Assembly (NCBI RefSeq): GCF_017165765.1
Contig: NZ_JAFGZD010000007.1
Coordinates: 124,001 to 188,000, forward strand
Reading direction: 5' to 3'
Length of the DNA: 64,000 bases
Source: Pseudomonas capsici
GTDB lineage: Bacteria > Pseudomonadota > Gammaproteobacteria > Pseudomonadales > Pseudomonadaceae
Every line of letters begins with the position of its first letter. The stretch's first letter is position 1. The notes under the pieces were generated by a model. That model made no database searches and was not told the DNA's origin. It was given only the letters and a program-made list of their open reading frames with translations. Positions 1 to 10,903 of the stretch are shown piece by piece. A program made the position numbers and the translations under genes.

Positions 1-783
1 AACCAGACCCAGCGCGGTAGCCAGCAGGGCTTCGGCGATGCCGGGTGCAACCACGGCCAGGTTGGTGGTCTGGGTCTTGGCGATGCCGATGAAGCTGTTC
101 ATGATGCCCCACACGGTACCGAACAGACCGACGAAGGGAGCGGTCGAACCGATGGTGGCGAGCATGCCGGTGCCGTTGCTCATGTTGCGACCGCAGGCAG
201 CGACCAGACGCTCCAGGCGGAAGCTGACACGTTCCTTGATGCCTTCGCGCTCGCGGCTGTTGGTCGACAGACGCATTTCTTCCAGGGCGTCATGGACCAG
301 CAAGTGAGCCAGCGTGCCCTCCTTGTTGGCGCTCTGGCTGGCGTCGCTCAGTGAACGGGCCTTTTTCAGACCGGCGATTTCAACCCGCAGACGACGCTTG
401 GCACCCAGCAGCTCGAAGCCCTTGGCGATCCAGATGGTCCAGGTGATGATCGAGGCGATGACCAGACCGATCATCACTGCTTTGACGACGACATCGGCGT
501 TCTGGTACATGCCCCATGGCGACAGGTCGTGAGCCATGCCCAGGCCGCCTTCTTCAGCCACAGGCTCCAGGGTATCGACAGGCGTAACGGCTTCAGGCTG
601 GGCAGCAGGTGCGGCGGTTGGAGCAGCGGCAGCCGCTTGTGGTGCCGGAGTGGCCGGAGCCGATTGGTCAGCGAGAGCGACCGGTGCGAGCATCAGGCTC
701 CACACAAGGGCAGCCACACCACGCCATGCACGTGGCAGGCGAGGTAGCTTGGTTGGCGAAGCGGGTGATTGAATACGTGTCAT
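1..783 (-). CDS. exbB: ExbB, TonB-system energiser (3' end outside window)
   Basis: MotA/TolQ/ExbB-type inner-membrane proton channel subunit that powers TonB-dependent uptake across the outer membrane. 261 residues are visible and the frame stays open to the window edge. There is a signal peptide (hydrophobic run ending APVALA, about residues 20-38), then a periplasmic Ala/Pro-rich extension (about 40-70) as in other Pseudomonas ExbB proteins, a first membrane segment (VVKAVMIGLVIASIITW), a cytoplasmic loop, and the family signature region GTGMLATIGSTAPFVGLFGTVWG. ExbD and TonB would be expected beyond position 1. The ATG at 783 gives the complete signal peptide. A Fur-box-like sequence lies about 93 bp upstream, which fits iron control. 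Confidence 0.93.
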   Translation of the reverse strand, partial: MTRIQSPASPTKLPRLPRAWRGVAALVWSLMLAPVALADQSAPATPAPQAAAAAPTAAPAAQPEAVTPVDTLEPVAEEGGLGMAHDLSPWGMYQNADVVVKAVMIGLVIASIITWTIWIAKGFELLGAKRRLRVEIAGLKKARSLSDASQSANKEGTLAHLLVHDALEEMRLSTNSREREGIKERVSFRLERLVAACGRNMSNGTGMLATIGSTAPFVGLFGTVWGIMNSFIGIAKTQTTNLAVVAPGIAEALLATALGLV

Positions 784-875
784 GCTGGCCTGACCTGAAA
801 TGGAAATAATGGTTGTCCCGGGACGTCGTTCCGGAAGCTCGACGAAAGTGCGGGGACAAATGGACGGGTATTATT

Positions 876-894
876 GCAAATCGTTCTTGTTAGC
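876..894 (-). promoter_or_regulatory. Candidate Fur box upstream of exbB
   Basis: The 19-mer GCAAATCGTTCTTGTTAGC is an imperfect palindrome. It matches the Pseudomonas-style Fur site GCAAATGATTCTCATTTGC at 14 of 19 positions. It sits in the 207-bp gap between exbB and the divergent SDR gene. Matched by eye; binding is inferred. Confidence 0.4.
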
Positions 895-990
895 AGAAGT
901 AATAATGTATCTTTTTTTCAATAAATAACATCAGGTTCCCTTATTCCTGATTATTTTTCGGATTAATCCGTCGTTATGTGGAGGTATCAA

Positions 991-1839
991 GTGTCAGCTC
1001 CATCTCTTCTGATCGCTGGCTGTGGCGATGTAGGCTCTCGTCTTGCTACCCGATTGCTGCCCCTCCAATGGCGGGTCCATGGCTTGCGACGTGATACATC
1101 TCAGTTGCCTGAAGGCGTGATCCCGTTGCAAGGCGATCTGTTCGACGAGCAGGAGCCACAGGACTGGCCGACAGAGGCCATCGATTATCTGGTGTATTGC
1201 GCCACACCTACGCAAAGGGACGAAGACGGTTATCGGCGCGCCTATGTCGAGGGTTTGTCGCATGTCTTGAGCTGGATGAAGCAGCATGGCCAGCAACCCA
1301 GGCGAGTGTTTTTTGTTTCCAGCAGCGGTGTCTACGGGCAGCAGAACGGCGAATGGGTCGATGAAACCTCGGCAACCGAGCCGTCAGGCTATACCGGCAC
1401 GGTAATGCTGGAGGCCGAACGGTTGGCTCTCGGCAGCGGCTGGCCCGCCACGGTCGTGCGTCTGACGGGGATTTACGGTCCAGGCCGTAACGACCTCTCC
1501 AATCGGGTGCGCCAGGGCCATAGCGTACGGATCGATCCGCCGGTCTATGCCAACCGCATTCATGCCGACGATGCCGCGGGATTGCTGGCTTTTCTGCTTC
1601 AGGCCGATGCGCGGGGCGTGGCGCTTGAGGATTGCTATCTGGGCGTCGATGACGATCCGGCGGCGCTTGGCGATGTAGTGGCCTGGATCCGCGAATATCT
1701 GGGTGTGACCGAGTGGTCCGAAGATGTCAGCGTGCAGCGTGTGGGCAGCAAGCGATGCAGCAATGCCAGAGCGCGGGCGCTGGGTTGGGCGCCGACGTAT
1801 GCGGATTATCGTGCGGGGTATGCGGCGTTGCTCGGGTAA
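991..1839 (+). CDS. NAD(P)-dependent epimerase/SDR protein (YeeZ-like)
   Basis: Extended short-chain dehydrogenase/reductase of 282 residues; substrate unknown. The N-terminal Rossmann motif appears as AGCGDVGSRLA, a variant of GxxGxxG. The active-site region is SSSGVYGQQNGEW followed by YTGTVMLEAER. That keeps the YG of the extended family but lacks a plain YxxxK, as is typical of atypical YeeZ-like members that bind NAD without proven catalysis. I chose GTG at 991 because GGAGG lies 6 nt upstream; an ATG at 976 in the same frame overlaps that ribosome-binding site. The gene is divergent from exbB and ends at a bidirectional terminator. Confidence 0.8.
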   Translation: MSAPSLLIAGCGDVGSRLATRLLPLQWRVHGLRRDTSQLPEGVIPLQGDLFDEQEPQDWPTEAIDYLVYCATPTQRDEDGYRRAYVEGLSHVLSWMKQHGQQPRRVFFVSSSGVYGQQNGEWVDETSATEPSGYTGTVMLEAERLALGSGWPATVVRLTGIYGPGRNDLSNRVRQGHSVRIDPPVYANRIHADDAAGLLAFLLQADARGVALEDCYLGVDDDPAALGDVVAWIREYLGVTEWSEDVSVQRVGSKRCSNARARALGWAPTYADYRAGYAALLG

Positions 1840-1843
1840 TACG

Positions 1844-1879
1844 AGACGGGCCCGGTCATTTCAATGATCGGGCCCGTCT
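1844..1879. terminator. Bidirectional hairpin between convergent genes
   Basis: The 11-bp arms AGACGGGCCCG / CGGGCCCGTCT extend inward through TCATT/AATGA, leaving a very small loop. It lies between the stops of the SDR gene and the convergent lipoprotein gene. The T-run is short (TT), so efficiency is uncertain. Confidence 0.6.
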
Positions 1880-1890
1880 TCAGGAATGCA

Positions 1891-2628
1891 TCACTGCTGT
1901 TCAAGCAGCCAGCGACGCTCGCCCGGACGCAGTTGAGGCATCTCGCCTGCACCCGCCGCGTTGAGGGCCTGGAAGATTTCCAGTTGCTTGCCTTTGCGGG
2001 CAAATATCCACGGGCTGCCCTGTTCGTTCTTTTCCAGCCACATGCTGTCGTATTCGCCGCTCATGGCTGCACAATCGCCCGCCAGACACAGGGCGTAACG
2101 ATCGTTTTCAGGAAGGCCCTGCACGCTGCCGTCCGGCATGAACTGCACGACGCTGCCCTGGCCGTCGCCGCTGACGATGGTCCATTTGCCGCCCATGTAG
2201 GCGCCATAGAGCGCTCTTTCAAAGCTGCTGCCCGATGGCGCGCCTTCCGGAGCCGGATTTTTCGGCTTCTCGAAATGCTGTTCCGGGCCGGATTCGCTGG
2301 CGGCCTGAACAAGATGGTCGCCCTTGATGCTCAGGTTTTCAGAGAAGCTGCCGTAGAAATTGACGTTCAGCTTGCCGTCGGCAGCGCTGGAGATCTTGCC
2401 TTCGCCCAGTTCGAAGCCGTTGGAGTAGATGGCTTGGCCAGCCTTGGTGTTGACCTGCCATTCCAGGTTCGGACCGTTGGCAAGCAGGGCTTCGCGCAGG
2501 TTGCCGCCTTTTACGGCAGCATCGATGGCGCTCTGGTTGATCCAGGTGCCGTCGGGGTTGCGGTCGGCATGGCTGGCGCAGCCCGTCAGGAGGGCGGCCA
2601 GCAGTGAAATGGCGAGCGCGGAGCGCAT
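1891..2628 (-). CDS. Hypothetical lipoprotein
   Basis: 245-residue predicted lipoprotein. The N-terminus MRSALAISLLAALLTGC has a hydrophobic segment and a lipobox LLTG|C with the acylated cysteine at residue 17, followed by Ala-Ser, which does not suggest inner-membrane retention. The rest is soluble, with two nearby cysteines (CLAGDC) that could form a disulfide. No enzyme motif is recognised. It is last in the minus-strand run after ridA (54-bp gap), so it may be co-transcribed with spoT-ridA. Confidence 0.75.
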   Translation of the reverse strand: MRSALAISLLAALLTGCASHADRNPDGTWINQSAIDAAVKGGNLREALLANGPNLEWQVNTKAGQAIYSNGFELGEGKISSAADGKLNVNFYGSFSENLSIKGDHLVQAASESGPEQHFEKPKNPAPEGAPSGSSFERALYGAYMGGKWTIVSGDGQGSVVQFMPDGSVQGLPENDRYALCLAGDCAAMSGEYDSMWLEKNEQGSPWIFARKGKQLEIFQALNAAGAGEMPQLRPGERRWLLEQQ

Positions 2629-2682
2629 AGCGGAGTCCTTCCTTTGCAGGGAGCGGAGCGGCTGGCGCTCCGCCGGGATGAT

Positions 2683-3063
2683 TTATTCGATGACGAGAAT
2701 CGCGTCCATTTCTACCTGGGCGCCACGAGGCAGTGCGGCAACGCCAATGGCAGCGCGGGCTGGATAAGGCTGCTCGAAATATTTGCCCATGATCTCGTTG
2801 ACCTTGGCGAAGTTGCCCAGGTCGGTCAGGAAGATGTTCAGCTTGACGATGTCCTTGAAGGAGCCACCGGCTGCTTCAGCGACAGACTTGAGGTTCTCGA
2901 AGACCTGAACGATCTGGGCTTCGATGCCTTCGACCAGTTCCATGCTCTTGGGGTCCAGAGGGATTTGCCCGGACATGTAGACGGTATTGCCAGCCTTGAT
3001 TGCCTGGGAGTAAGGGCCGATGGCTGCAGGTGCCTTGTCGCTGGTGATGACAGTCTTGGTCAT
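2683..3063 (-). CDS. ridA: RidA family enamine/imine deaminase
   Basis: 126 residues, the normal length for the RidA/YjgF/UK114 family, which hydrolyses reactive 2-aminoacrylate and related enamines released by PLP enzymes. The signature near the C-terminus reads [20 protein letters not shown] and includes the conserved Arg for carboxylate binding. The N-terminal [21 protein letters not shown] is also diagnostic. It follows spoT with a 24-bp gap, an arrangement common in gamma-proteobacteria, and is probably co-transcribed with it. Confidence 0.95.
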   Translation of the reverse strand: MTKTVITSDKAPAAIGPYSQAIKAGNTVYMSGQIPLDPKSMELVEGIEAQIVQVFENLKSVAEAAGGSFKDIVKLNIFLTDLGNFAKVNEIMGKYFEQPYPARAAIGVAALPRGAQVEMDAILVIE

Positions 3064-3087
3064 GAAGAACTCCTGATGATGGGGTGG

Positions 3088-5193
3088 CTAGGCGCGCATG
3101 CGGGTGATGCGTGTCACTCCTGCCAGGGCGCGCAGTTTCTTGATCACGCGGGCCAGATGCACGCGGTCGTGAACGCTGACGACCAGTTGGACCACGCTGA
3201 TACGACCATCGCGCTCGTCCATGCTGATCTTTTCGATGTTGCCGTCGGCGGCGTTGACGCTGCTGGCCAGCAGGGCAATCAGACCGCGCTGGTGCTCCAG
3301 CTCGACGCGCAGCTCGACATTGAATTCGCCAGTGACATCCTTGGCCCAGGACAACTGGATGCATTTTTCCGGGTTGTGGCGGATTTCGCTGATATTGCGG
3401 CAGTTGTCCAGGTGCACGACCATGCCCTTGCCTGCGGACAGGTGGCCGACAATCGGGTCGCCCGGGATGGGTGTGCAGCACTTGGCGTAACTGAGCACCA
3501 GACCTTCGGTGCCGCGAATCGCCAGCGGACCTTCGGGGCTTGGCAACTGTTCGCCTTCGCCCAGCAGGCGGCGGGCAACCACATAGGCCATGCGATTGCC
3601 CAGGCCGATGTCTTCGAGCAGGTCTTCCAGGACTTCAACGCGATATTCGTTCAGCGCCAGCTGGATGCGCTCGGGGGCGATCTTGTCCAGCGTGCTCTCG
3701 AAACCGTTGAGTACCTTGTTCAGCAGGCGTTCGCCCAGGCTGATGGACTCGGAGCGACGTTGCAGTTTCAGGGCGTGACGAATATGGGTACGGGCCTTGC
3801 CGGTCACCACGAAGTTCAGCCAGGCCGGATTCGGGCGTGCGCCCGGCGCGCTGACGATTTCGACGGTCGAGCCGCTTTGCAACGGTTCGGAAAGCGGAGC
3901 CAGCCGGCGGTTGATCCGGCAGGCGATGCAACTGTTGCCGACATCGGTGTGGACCGCATAGGCGAAGTCCACCGCCGTGGAGCCTTTGGGCAGCTCCATG
4001 ATCCGGCCTTTTGGCGTGAAGACGTAGACCTCGTCCGGGAACAGGTCGATCTTCACGCTTTCGATGAATTCCAGGGAGTTGCCAGCACGTTGCTGCATCT
4101 CCAGCACACCCTTGACCCACTGACGGGCGCGGGCGTGGGTGCCCTTTGGCTGCTCGTCGTCGGTGGATTTGTACAACCAGTGTGCGGCAATCCCGTTGTT
4201 GGCCATCTCTTCCATTTCGCGGGTGCGGATCTGGATTTCGATGGGCACGCCATGCATGCCGAACAGCGTGGTGTGCAACGACTGATAGCCGTTGGCCTTG
4301 GGGATTGCGATGTAATCCTTGAAGCGCCCGGGCAGCGGTTTGTACAGATTGTGTACGGCACCCAGAACGCGATAGCAGGTGTCTACCTTGTCGACGATGA
4401 TGCGGAAGGCATAGACATCCATGATCTCGTTGAAGGCGCGACGCTTGCCGCGCATCTTCTTGTAGATGCCATAGAGGTGTTTCTGCCGTCCGCTGACTTC
4501 GCCTTCGATTCCGTCCACGGCCAGACAGTGGCTCAGGGACTCTTCGATCTTGTTGACCAGTTCCTTGCGATTGCCTCGGGCGCGCTTGACCGCCTGATGG
4601 ATGCGCGAAGAGCGCATCGGGTACATGGCCTTGAAGCCCAGGTCCTCGAATTCGATGCGAACGCTGTGCATGCCCAGCCGGTTGGCGATGGGAGCGTAGA
4701 TTTCGAGGGTTTCCTTGGCGATGCGGCGGCGCTTCTCGCCGGACAGGACTTCCAGCGTGCGCATGTTGTGCAGGCGATCGGCGAGCTTGACCAGGATCAC
4801 GCGAATGTCGCGGGCCATGGCCATGGCCATTTTCTGGAAGTTTTCAGCCTGGGCTTCGGCCTTGGTCTCGAAGTTCATCTGGGTCAGCTTGCTGACCCCG
4901 TCGACGAGTTCGGCCACGGTTTCGCCAAACTGCAGGCTGAGTGCTTCCTTGGCGATACCGGTGTCTTCGATCACGTCATGCAGCATCGCGGCCATCAGGC
5001 TCTGATGGTCCATGTGCATGTCGGCGAGAATGCTTGCGACCGCAAGCGGGTGCGTTACATAGGCTTCGCCACTGCGACGGCGCTGGCCGTCGTGGGCTTG
5101 TTCGGCGTAGTAATACGCTCGGCGGACCAGATTGACCTGGTCCTTGCCAAGATAGGCCGAAAGGCGGTCGGCGAGTGCGTCTATGCTCGGCAA
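3088..5193 (-). CDS. spoT: Bifunctional (p)ppGpp synthetase/hydrolase SpoT
   Basis: 701-residue RelA/SpoT homologue controlling the stringent-response alarmone. Domains in order: HD hydrolase with HDVIED at residues 72-77; nucleotidyltransferase synthetase (about 235-350); TGS (about 385-450); linker/helical region; C-terminal ACT (about 625-701, VELRVELEHQRGLIALL...). The synthetase loop carries RFKD at 290-293. This RXKD form is typical of bifunctional SpoT/Rel enzymes, whereas monofunctional RelA has EXDD. The HD motif is intact, so both activities are expected. It lies between rpoZ and ridA in the standard gamma-proteobacterial order. Confidence 0.97.
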   Translation of the reverse strand: MPSIDALADRLSAYLGKDQVNLVRRAYYYAEQAHDGQRRRSGEAYVTHPLAVASILADMHMDHQSLMAAMLHDVIEDTGIAKEALSLQFGETVAELVDGVSKLTQMNFETKAEAQAENFQKMAMAMARDIRVILVKLADRLHNMRTLEVLSGEKRRRIAKETLEIYAPIANRLGMHSVRIEFEDLGFKAMYPMRSSRIHQAVKRARGNRKELVNKIEESLSHCLAVDGIEGEVSGRQKHLYGIYKKMRGKRRAFNEIMDVYAFRIIVDKVDTCYRVLGAVHNLYKPLPGRFKDYIAIPKANGYQSLHTTLFGMHGVPIEIQIRTREMEEMANNGIAAHWLYKSTDDEQPKGTHARARQWVKGVLEMQQRAGNSLEFIESVKIDLFPDEVYVFTPKGRIMELPKGSTAVDFAYAVHTDVGNSCIACRINRRLAPLSEPLQSGSTVEIVSAPGARPNPAWLNFVVTGKARTHIRHALKLQRRSESISLGERLLNKVLNGFESTLDKIAPERIQLALNEYRVEVLEDLLEDIGLGNRMAYVVARRLLGEGEQLPSPEGPLAIRGTEGLVLSYAKCCTPIPGDPIVGHLSAGKGMVVHLDNCRNISEIRHNPEKCIQLSWAKDVTGEFNVELRVELEHQRGLIALLASSVNAADGNIEKISMDERDGRISVVQLVVSVHDRVHLARVIKKLRALAGVTRITRMRA

Positions 5194-5253
5194 GGCGTTA
5201 CTCCCTGCGCGTGGCTTTTACACTGCGTCGAACCACATCGCCCCGGCATAGGC

Positions 5254-5517
5254 TTAGACGGCCTCGCTGGACTCGTCCTCGAACGCTGCGAACAATGGTT
5301 CATCTTCAACGATTTCGGCTTCTGCGATCACAGAATAATCCATCAGGCCAGCTGCGATTTCACGCAGGGCAACGACGGTAGGCTTGTCGTTTTCCCAAGC
5401 CAGCTTGGGTTCCTTGCCGCCAGTGGCGAGCTGACGCGAACGCTTGGTAGCGAGCATGACCAGCTCGAAGCGGTTATCGACGTGTTCCAGGCAGTCTTCA
5501 ACAGTCACGCGGGCCAT
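5254..5517 (-). CDS. rpoZ: RNA polymerase omega subunit
   Basis: 87-residue omega subunit, which helps beta-prime fold and join core RNA polymerase and forms part of a ppGpp-binding site. The start [20 protein letters not shown] is the canonical N-terminus; the in-frame upstream ATG at 5598 adds unrelated residues and is rejected. The core motif [12 protein letters not shown] is intact. It lies directly upstream of spoT (60-bp gap), the classic rpoZ-spoT pairing. Confidence 0.96.
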   Translation of the reverse strand: MARVTVEDCLEHVDNRFELVMLATKRSRQLATGGKEPKLAWENDKPTVVALREIAAGLMDYSVIAEAEIVEDEPLFAAFEDESSEAV

Positions 5518-5664
5518 GGGTATTCCTCGTAGCAAATGCGTATGCGCGGTGCCCGGATGGGCGAGCGGACTCGGTAGTTTACAAGCGGTCAGCCACAAGC
5601 TTCAAGCGGCACGCTAAAGGGTGAGTGTTGCGGGCAGGCGTCAGCGCGTGCCCGCAAGGTCGGT

Positions 5665-7177
<1,513 letters not shown>

Positions 7178-7430
7178 AGGAAGTACCTCTTGTATTCGGT
7201 CCATGAGCGCGGCCGCGCTGCGGTCACGGAAGTCGTAATAACCGACAGGTTGCAAAGGCGCAGGATTGTAGCGCAGTGCGGCGCAGGCTCCCAATCCGCG
7301 AGTGTGACAAGCGATGCAAGGCGTTATCTTTTTCGTCGCTGCTCTCTGGAGAACCCGGTTCCAGAGCCTTTGAACCATTCGGTATCGGTATTGCGACGTA
7401 TTAGGTGTGCCCAGCCTGGGTTGTGACCTC

Positions 7431-7436
7431 TATAAT
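7431..7436 (+). promoter_or_regulatory. Probable rph promoter -10 element
   Basis: A perfect TATAAT lies 36 bp upstream of the rph ATG, giving a leader of about 30 nt. No good -35 is seen at 16-18 bp spacing, so the promoter may rely on an activator or an atypical -35. The rest of the 295-bp yicC-rph gap shows no other clear element. Confidence 0.5.
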
Positions 7437-7472
7437 GCTCGGCAGTTTTCCGTCCCAGTACAGGTATTCCAG

Positions 7473-8195
7473 ATGAAACGTCCAAGTGGTCGCTCTGCCG
7501 ATCAGCTCCGTCCGGTGCGCATCACCCGCAATTACACAAAGCACGCCGAAGGTTCCGTGCTGGTGGAGTTCGGTGACACCAAGGTGATCTGCACGGTCAG
7601 CGTCGAAAATGGCGTACCACGCTTTCTCAAGGGCCAGGGTCAGGGCTGGTTGACCGCCGAGTACGGCATGTTGCCGCGTGCGACCGGTGAGCGTAACCAG
7701 CGCGAAGCCAGCCGTGGCAAGCAAGGTGGCCGTACGCTGGAAATCCAGCGTCTGATCGGTCGTTCGCTGCGTGCAGCCCTGGACATGTCCAAGCTGGGCG
7801 ACGTGACCCTTTATGTCGACTGCGATGTGATCCAGGCCGACGGCGGTACGCGTACTGCCTCCATCACCGGTGCCATGGTTGCCCTGGCCGATGCCCTGAA
7901 AGTGATCAAGAAGCGCGGCGGCCTCAAGGGCGGTGACCCGCTCAAGCAGATGATCGCTGCCGTGTCGGTCGGCATGTATCAGGGCGAGCCGGTGCTCGAC
8001 CTGGACTATCTGGAGGATTCCGCTGCCGAGACCGACCTCAACGTGGTCATGACCAGTGCCGGTGGTTTCATCGAGGTTCAGGGTACTGCCGAAGGCGCGC
8101 CATTCCAGCCTGAAGAGTTGAATGCAATGCTGGCGCTTGCCCAGAAAGGCGTGACAGAGTTGTTTGAATTGCAGCGTGCCGCACTGGCCGACTGA
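7473..8195 (+). CDS. rph: Ribonuclease PH
   Basis: 240-residue phosphorolytic 3'-5' exoribonuclease that trims tRNA precursors and structured [37 protein letters not shown] is the canonical N-terminus, and the phosphate-site/active-site segments ([49 protein letters not shown]) are intact. Unlike the frameshifted rph of E. coli K-12 this copy is full length. The start at 7473 is set by homology; an in-frame ATG at 7407 precedes the -10 element. Confidence 0.97.
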   Translation: MKRPSGRSADQLRPVRITRNYTKHAEGSVLVEFGDTKVICTVSVENGVPRFLKGQGQGWLTAEYGMLPRATGERNQREASRGKQGGRTLEIQRLIGRSLRAALDMSKLGDVTLYVDCDVIQADGGTRTASITGAMVALADALKVIKKRGGLKGGDPLKQMIAAVSVGMYQGEPVLDLDYLEDSAAETDLNVVMTSAGGFIEVQGTAEGAPFQPEELNAMLALAQKGVTELFELQRAALAD

Positions 8196-8220
8196 ATCGT
8201 GCAGCAACAAGGAGCCGCAT

Positions 8221-8583
8221 ATGAGTGACAGTCAGTTTTCCAAACCTGCCCGTGAAATACGCCAGTGGGCCATGTTCTGTCATCTGTCGGCTTTCTTCGG
8301 GCTGGTCTTCCCGTTTGGCAATCTGTTGGGACCGCTGATTATCTGGCAGCTCAAGAAAGATGCCGATTCGTTCCTGGATTCTCAGGGCAAGGAGGCGCTG
8401 AACTTCCAGATCACGGTCTCGATTGCTTCTATCATCAGCCTGTTTCTGTTTGTGGTGATCATCGGCATTCCGATGTTTGCACTGGTCTGTATCGGTGCGA
8501 TGGTGCTGACGATCATTGCGGGAATCAAGGCCAATGAAGGTCGGGATTACCGTTATCCGTTCACCTGGCGTGTGCTGAAGTAA
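8221..8583 (+). CDS. DUF4870 family small membrane protein
   Basis: 120-residue membrane protein with about three hydrophobic segments (residues about 20-40, 62-85 and 85-105) and the family pattern IRQWAMFCHLSAF...GPLIIWQLKKDADSFLDSQGKEALNFQI...KANEGRDYRYPFTWRVLK. Function unknown. An AAGGAG ribosome-binding site sits 6-7 nt before the ATG. It follows rph by 25 bp and is closed by a strong hairpin, so it is probably the second gene of an rph transcript. Confidence 0.85.
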   Translation: MSDSQFSKPAREIRQWAMFCHLSAFFGLVFPFGNLLGPLIIWQLKKDADSFLDSQGKEALNFQITVSIASIISLFLFVVIIGIPMFALVCIGAMVLTIIAGIKANEGRDYRYPFTWRVLK

Positions 8584-8595
8584 TCTGTCCGAAAC

Positions 8596-8631
8596 CCGCC
8601 AGCCGCTTCCTGCGCAGGAAACGGCTGGCGG
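8596..8631. terminator. Hairpin between convergent genes
   Basis: The arms CCGCCAGCCG / CGGCTGGCGG enclose a second complementary pair (TTCCTG/CAGGAA). It lies between the DUF4870 stop and the end of the convergent chemoreceptor gene. There is no clear T-run on the plus strand. Confidence 0.6.
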
Positions 8632-8642
8632 ATCTGGCTTCA

Positions 8643-10523
8643 TCAGATCTTGAAGCTGTCCACCAACTGCTTCAGACGTCCCGCCTGCTGCGAAAGCGCC
8701 GCACAGTCCTTGAGGGTTTCATTGAGGTTGGCAACGCCCTGCTGATTGAGGCTGTTGATCTGGTTGATGTCCACGTTCAGGGTTTCCACCACGGCGGTCT
8801 GCTCTTCAGTGGCCGCGGCGACTGACTGGTTCATGCCGTCGATCTCGCCAATGCGCCGGGTGACGTCGCGCAGACGGCTGCCTGCCTGATTCGCCACTTC
8901 CACGCTGTCCTGACTGGATGTCTGGCTTTCGTTCATGTTCACGACGGCCTGCTGCGAACCGCTTTGCAACTCGCCGATCATCTTGTGGATTTCGTCGGCG
9001 GAAACCTGGGTACGGTGCGCCAGATTGCGCACTTCATCGGCTACCACGGCAAAGCCACGGCCTGCATCGCCGGCCCGCGCTGCCTCGATGGCTGCGTTGA
9101 GCGCCAGCAGGTTGGTCTGCTGCGAGATGCCTTTGATGACGTCCAGAATGTGCCCGATGTTGTCGGTGCTGGCATTGAGGGTTTCGATCCGCGAGCAGGA
9201 GTCGCTGATCTTGCTCGACAGCTCGCTCATGGCGCTTATGGTCTTTTCTACCACGATGCGACCGTCTTCTGCCTGTTCACGGGCTTCGCTGGCCTGGGCA
9301 GAAGCGTCGGAGGCATTGCGGGCAATTTCCTGAGTGGCGGCGCCCAGTTCGTTGATCGCGGCGGCCACGCTGTTGGTGCGGGCGCTTTGCTCGTCGAAGC
9401 CTGTGATCGAGGCGTTGGAGGACTCCACCACACGCCGCGACAGGTCATGCACCTGGACCGTTGCCGACGACACTTCGGCAATGGAGGCATGGACGCGCTC
9501 GACGAACTGGTTGAAGGCACCACCCAACTGGGCGAATTCGTCCTGGCCCTGAATGCGCAGACGACGAGTCAGGTCGCCTTCGCCCTGGGCGATATCTTCC
9601 ATCGCACGGCCCATGTCGGTCAGTGGACGCATCAGCGCACGGATCAGCAGGCTCAGCAGCAAGGCGATCACGGCCACTGCAATGAGTACGGCGACCAGCG
9701 CAGAACTGCGGAACTGGCTCAGAGGTGCATAGGCCTTGTTTCTGTCGATGCTCAGGCCGATATACCAGTCGGCCGACGGCAGGCCGGTGATCGGGGTGAA
9801 GGACAGGATGCGCTCCTGGCCATTGAGGGTCACTTCGCGCAGATGTTTGTCCAGGGCCAGAGTCTGGCCCGGGTAGATGTCCTTGAGGTTCTTGAGGACC
9901 TGATCCTTGTCCGGGCTGACGATGACTTGGCCGTCGCCGCTGACCAGGAAGGCGTAGCCGATGCCGCCGAAGTCGACGGAGTTGATGATCTTGACCAGCG
10001 TATCGAGGCTCAGGTCGCCACCGGCCACGCCGGAAATCTGGGCACCTGACTTGATCGGGCTGGCGATCGTGACCACCAGACCGCCTACCGAAGCCATATA
10101 GGGCGCACTCAGGATGCTCTTGCCGGCTTCGACTGTGGATTTGTACCAGGGCCGCTGACGGGGATCGTAACCGGCAGGCATTTCGACATTTGGCCGCTGG
10201 GTGAACGTGCCTTTGCTGTCACCGACATAGGTGAACTGGAAAGTGGATACCAGCGAGGACTGGGACACCAGGCCGCTCAGGTCTGTGCCTATGCCCTGGA
10301 AGGCAACGTCCTGAGCCAGGTTTTCAAGGACAAGGATGCGTCCGCTGAGCCAGTTCTGGACACTGCTGGCGGCCAGCTCGCCTGCCTGACCTACCGACGT
10401 CTCGAGATTCTGACGAATGGTCGTACGCTGCAGGTAATCGTTATAAAGCGTGAACAATGCGAATGCCAATACCACGACACCCGATGCTGCTAACAGAATT
10501 TTATGACGGAACTTCAAGCTCAT
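8643..10523 (-). CDS. Chemoreceptor, PctA/PctB/PctC-like (dCACHE)
   Basis: 626-residue methyl-accepting chemotaxis protein. The N-terminus [15 protein letters not shown] and following membrane helix resemble P. aeruginosa PctA, B and C. A periplasmic dCACHE_1 domain (about 40-275) contains RQRPWYKS...APY and a downstream GGDLSLD. These match the Arg-x-Trp-Tyr plus Asp pattern of amino-acid-binding dCACHE receptors, so amino acids are the likely ligands. A second membrane segment, HAMP and a long signalling domain with the hairpin tip [28 protein letters not shown] follow. I prefer ATG 10523 to the in-frame ATG 10547 because it matches the Pct start. Divergent from the next chemoreceptor. Confidence 0.92.
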   Translation of the reverse strand: MSLKFRHKILLAASGVVVLAFALFTLYNDYLQRTTIRQNLETSVGQAGELAASSVQNWLSGRILVLENLAQDVAFQGIGTDLSGLVSQSSLVSTFQFTYVGDSKGTFTQRPNVEMPAGYDPRQRPWYKSTVEAGKSILSAPYMASVGGLVVTIASPIKSGAQISGVAGGDLSLDTLVKIINSVDFGGIGYAFLVSGDGQVIVSPDKDQVLKNLKDIYPGQTLALDKHLREVTLNGQERILSFTPITGLPSADWYIGLSIDRNKAYAPLSQFRSSALVAVLIAVAVIALLLSLLIRALMRPLTDMGRAMEDIAQGEGDLTRRLRIQGQDEFAQLGGAFNQFVERVHASIAEVSSATVQVHDLSRRVVESSNASITGFDEQSARTNSVAAAINELGAATQEIARNASDASAQASEAREQAEDGRIVVEKTISAMSELSSKISDSCSRIETLNASTDNIGHILDVIKGISQQTNLLALNAAIEAARAGDAGRGFAVVADEVRNLAHRTQVSADEIHKMIGELQSGSQQAVVNMNESQTSSQDSVEVANQAGSRLRDVTRRIGEIDGMNQSVAAATEEQTAVVETLNVDINQINSLNQQGVANLNETLKDCAALSQQAGRLKQLVDSFKI

Positions 10524-10903
10524 TACTATAAATCTCGGCAGAAACAATAGGTTGGATGTTCGGGTAGTTCTTTTTATAGATGCGTTTTATTCGCTATGCC
10601 TAAAGTACTATATACCCACATCCGTATGGGGGATTTTTTGGATCCATTAAGGACAGATTTTCTGGCGTCTCTTTTATGACGGCACATGACGAGTTTCATA
10701 CTCTGCATGCCTTTATAACCGTGGTCTAGAGCGAATGAAAGCTTCGTGAAAGCTTGAGGAAATTTTTCAATTTTTATCGACTTTTTATTTCAGTCACGCA
10801 GTGATCTGCCGATAACGGAATTACGTATTTCCCTTGCTGCGGCCTAAAAGAACAACCTACCAGCGGCCATAAAACTGAAACTAGACGATCCTGGAGAAAG
10901 TCG
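10524..10903. other. Divergent intergenic region between chemoreceptor genes
   Basis: 380 bp, AT-rich in its middle. It holds the direct repeat GTGAAAGCTT / ATGAAAGCTT around 10734-10755 and a FliA-type promoter reading right (annotated separately). No FliA-type element is seen reading left toward the PctA-like gene. No small ORF with coding character was found. Confidence 0.5.
10789..10815 (+). promoter_or_regulatory. FliA (sigma-28) type promoter
   Basis: GCCGATAA at 10808-10815 is a perfect match to the sigma-28 -10 consensus. At the correct 19-nt offset lies TTCAGTCA, a partial match (4 of 8) to TAAAGTTT. The site is about 90 bp upstream of a chemoreceptor ATG, and FliA normally transcribes flagellar and chemotaxis genes. 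Confidence 0.65.

Noticed and set aside
2644..5532. Very long plus-strand open frame (962 codons) across ridA, spoT and rpoZ
   Set aside because: It lies antisense to three clear housekeeping genes. Its composition follows from their codon bias (GC-rich third positions), and its translation matches no family I recognise.
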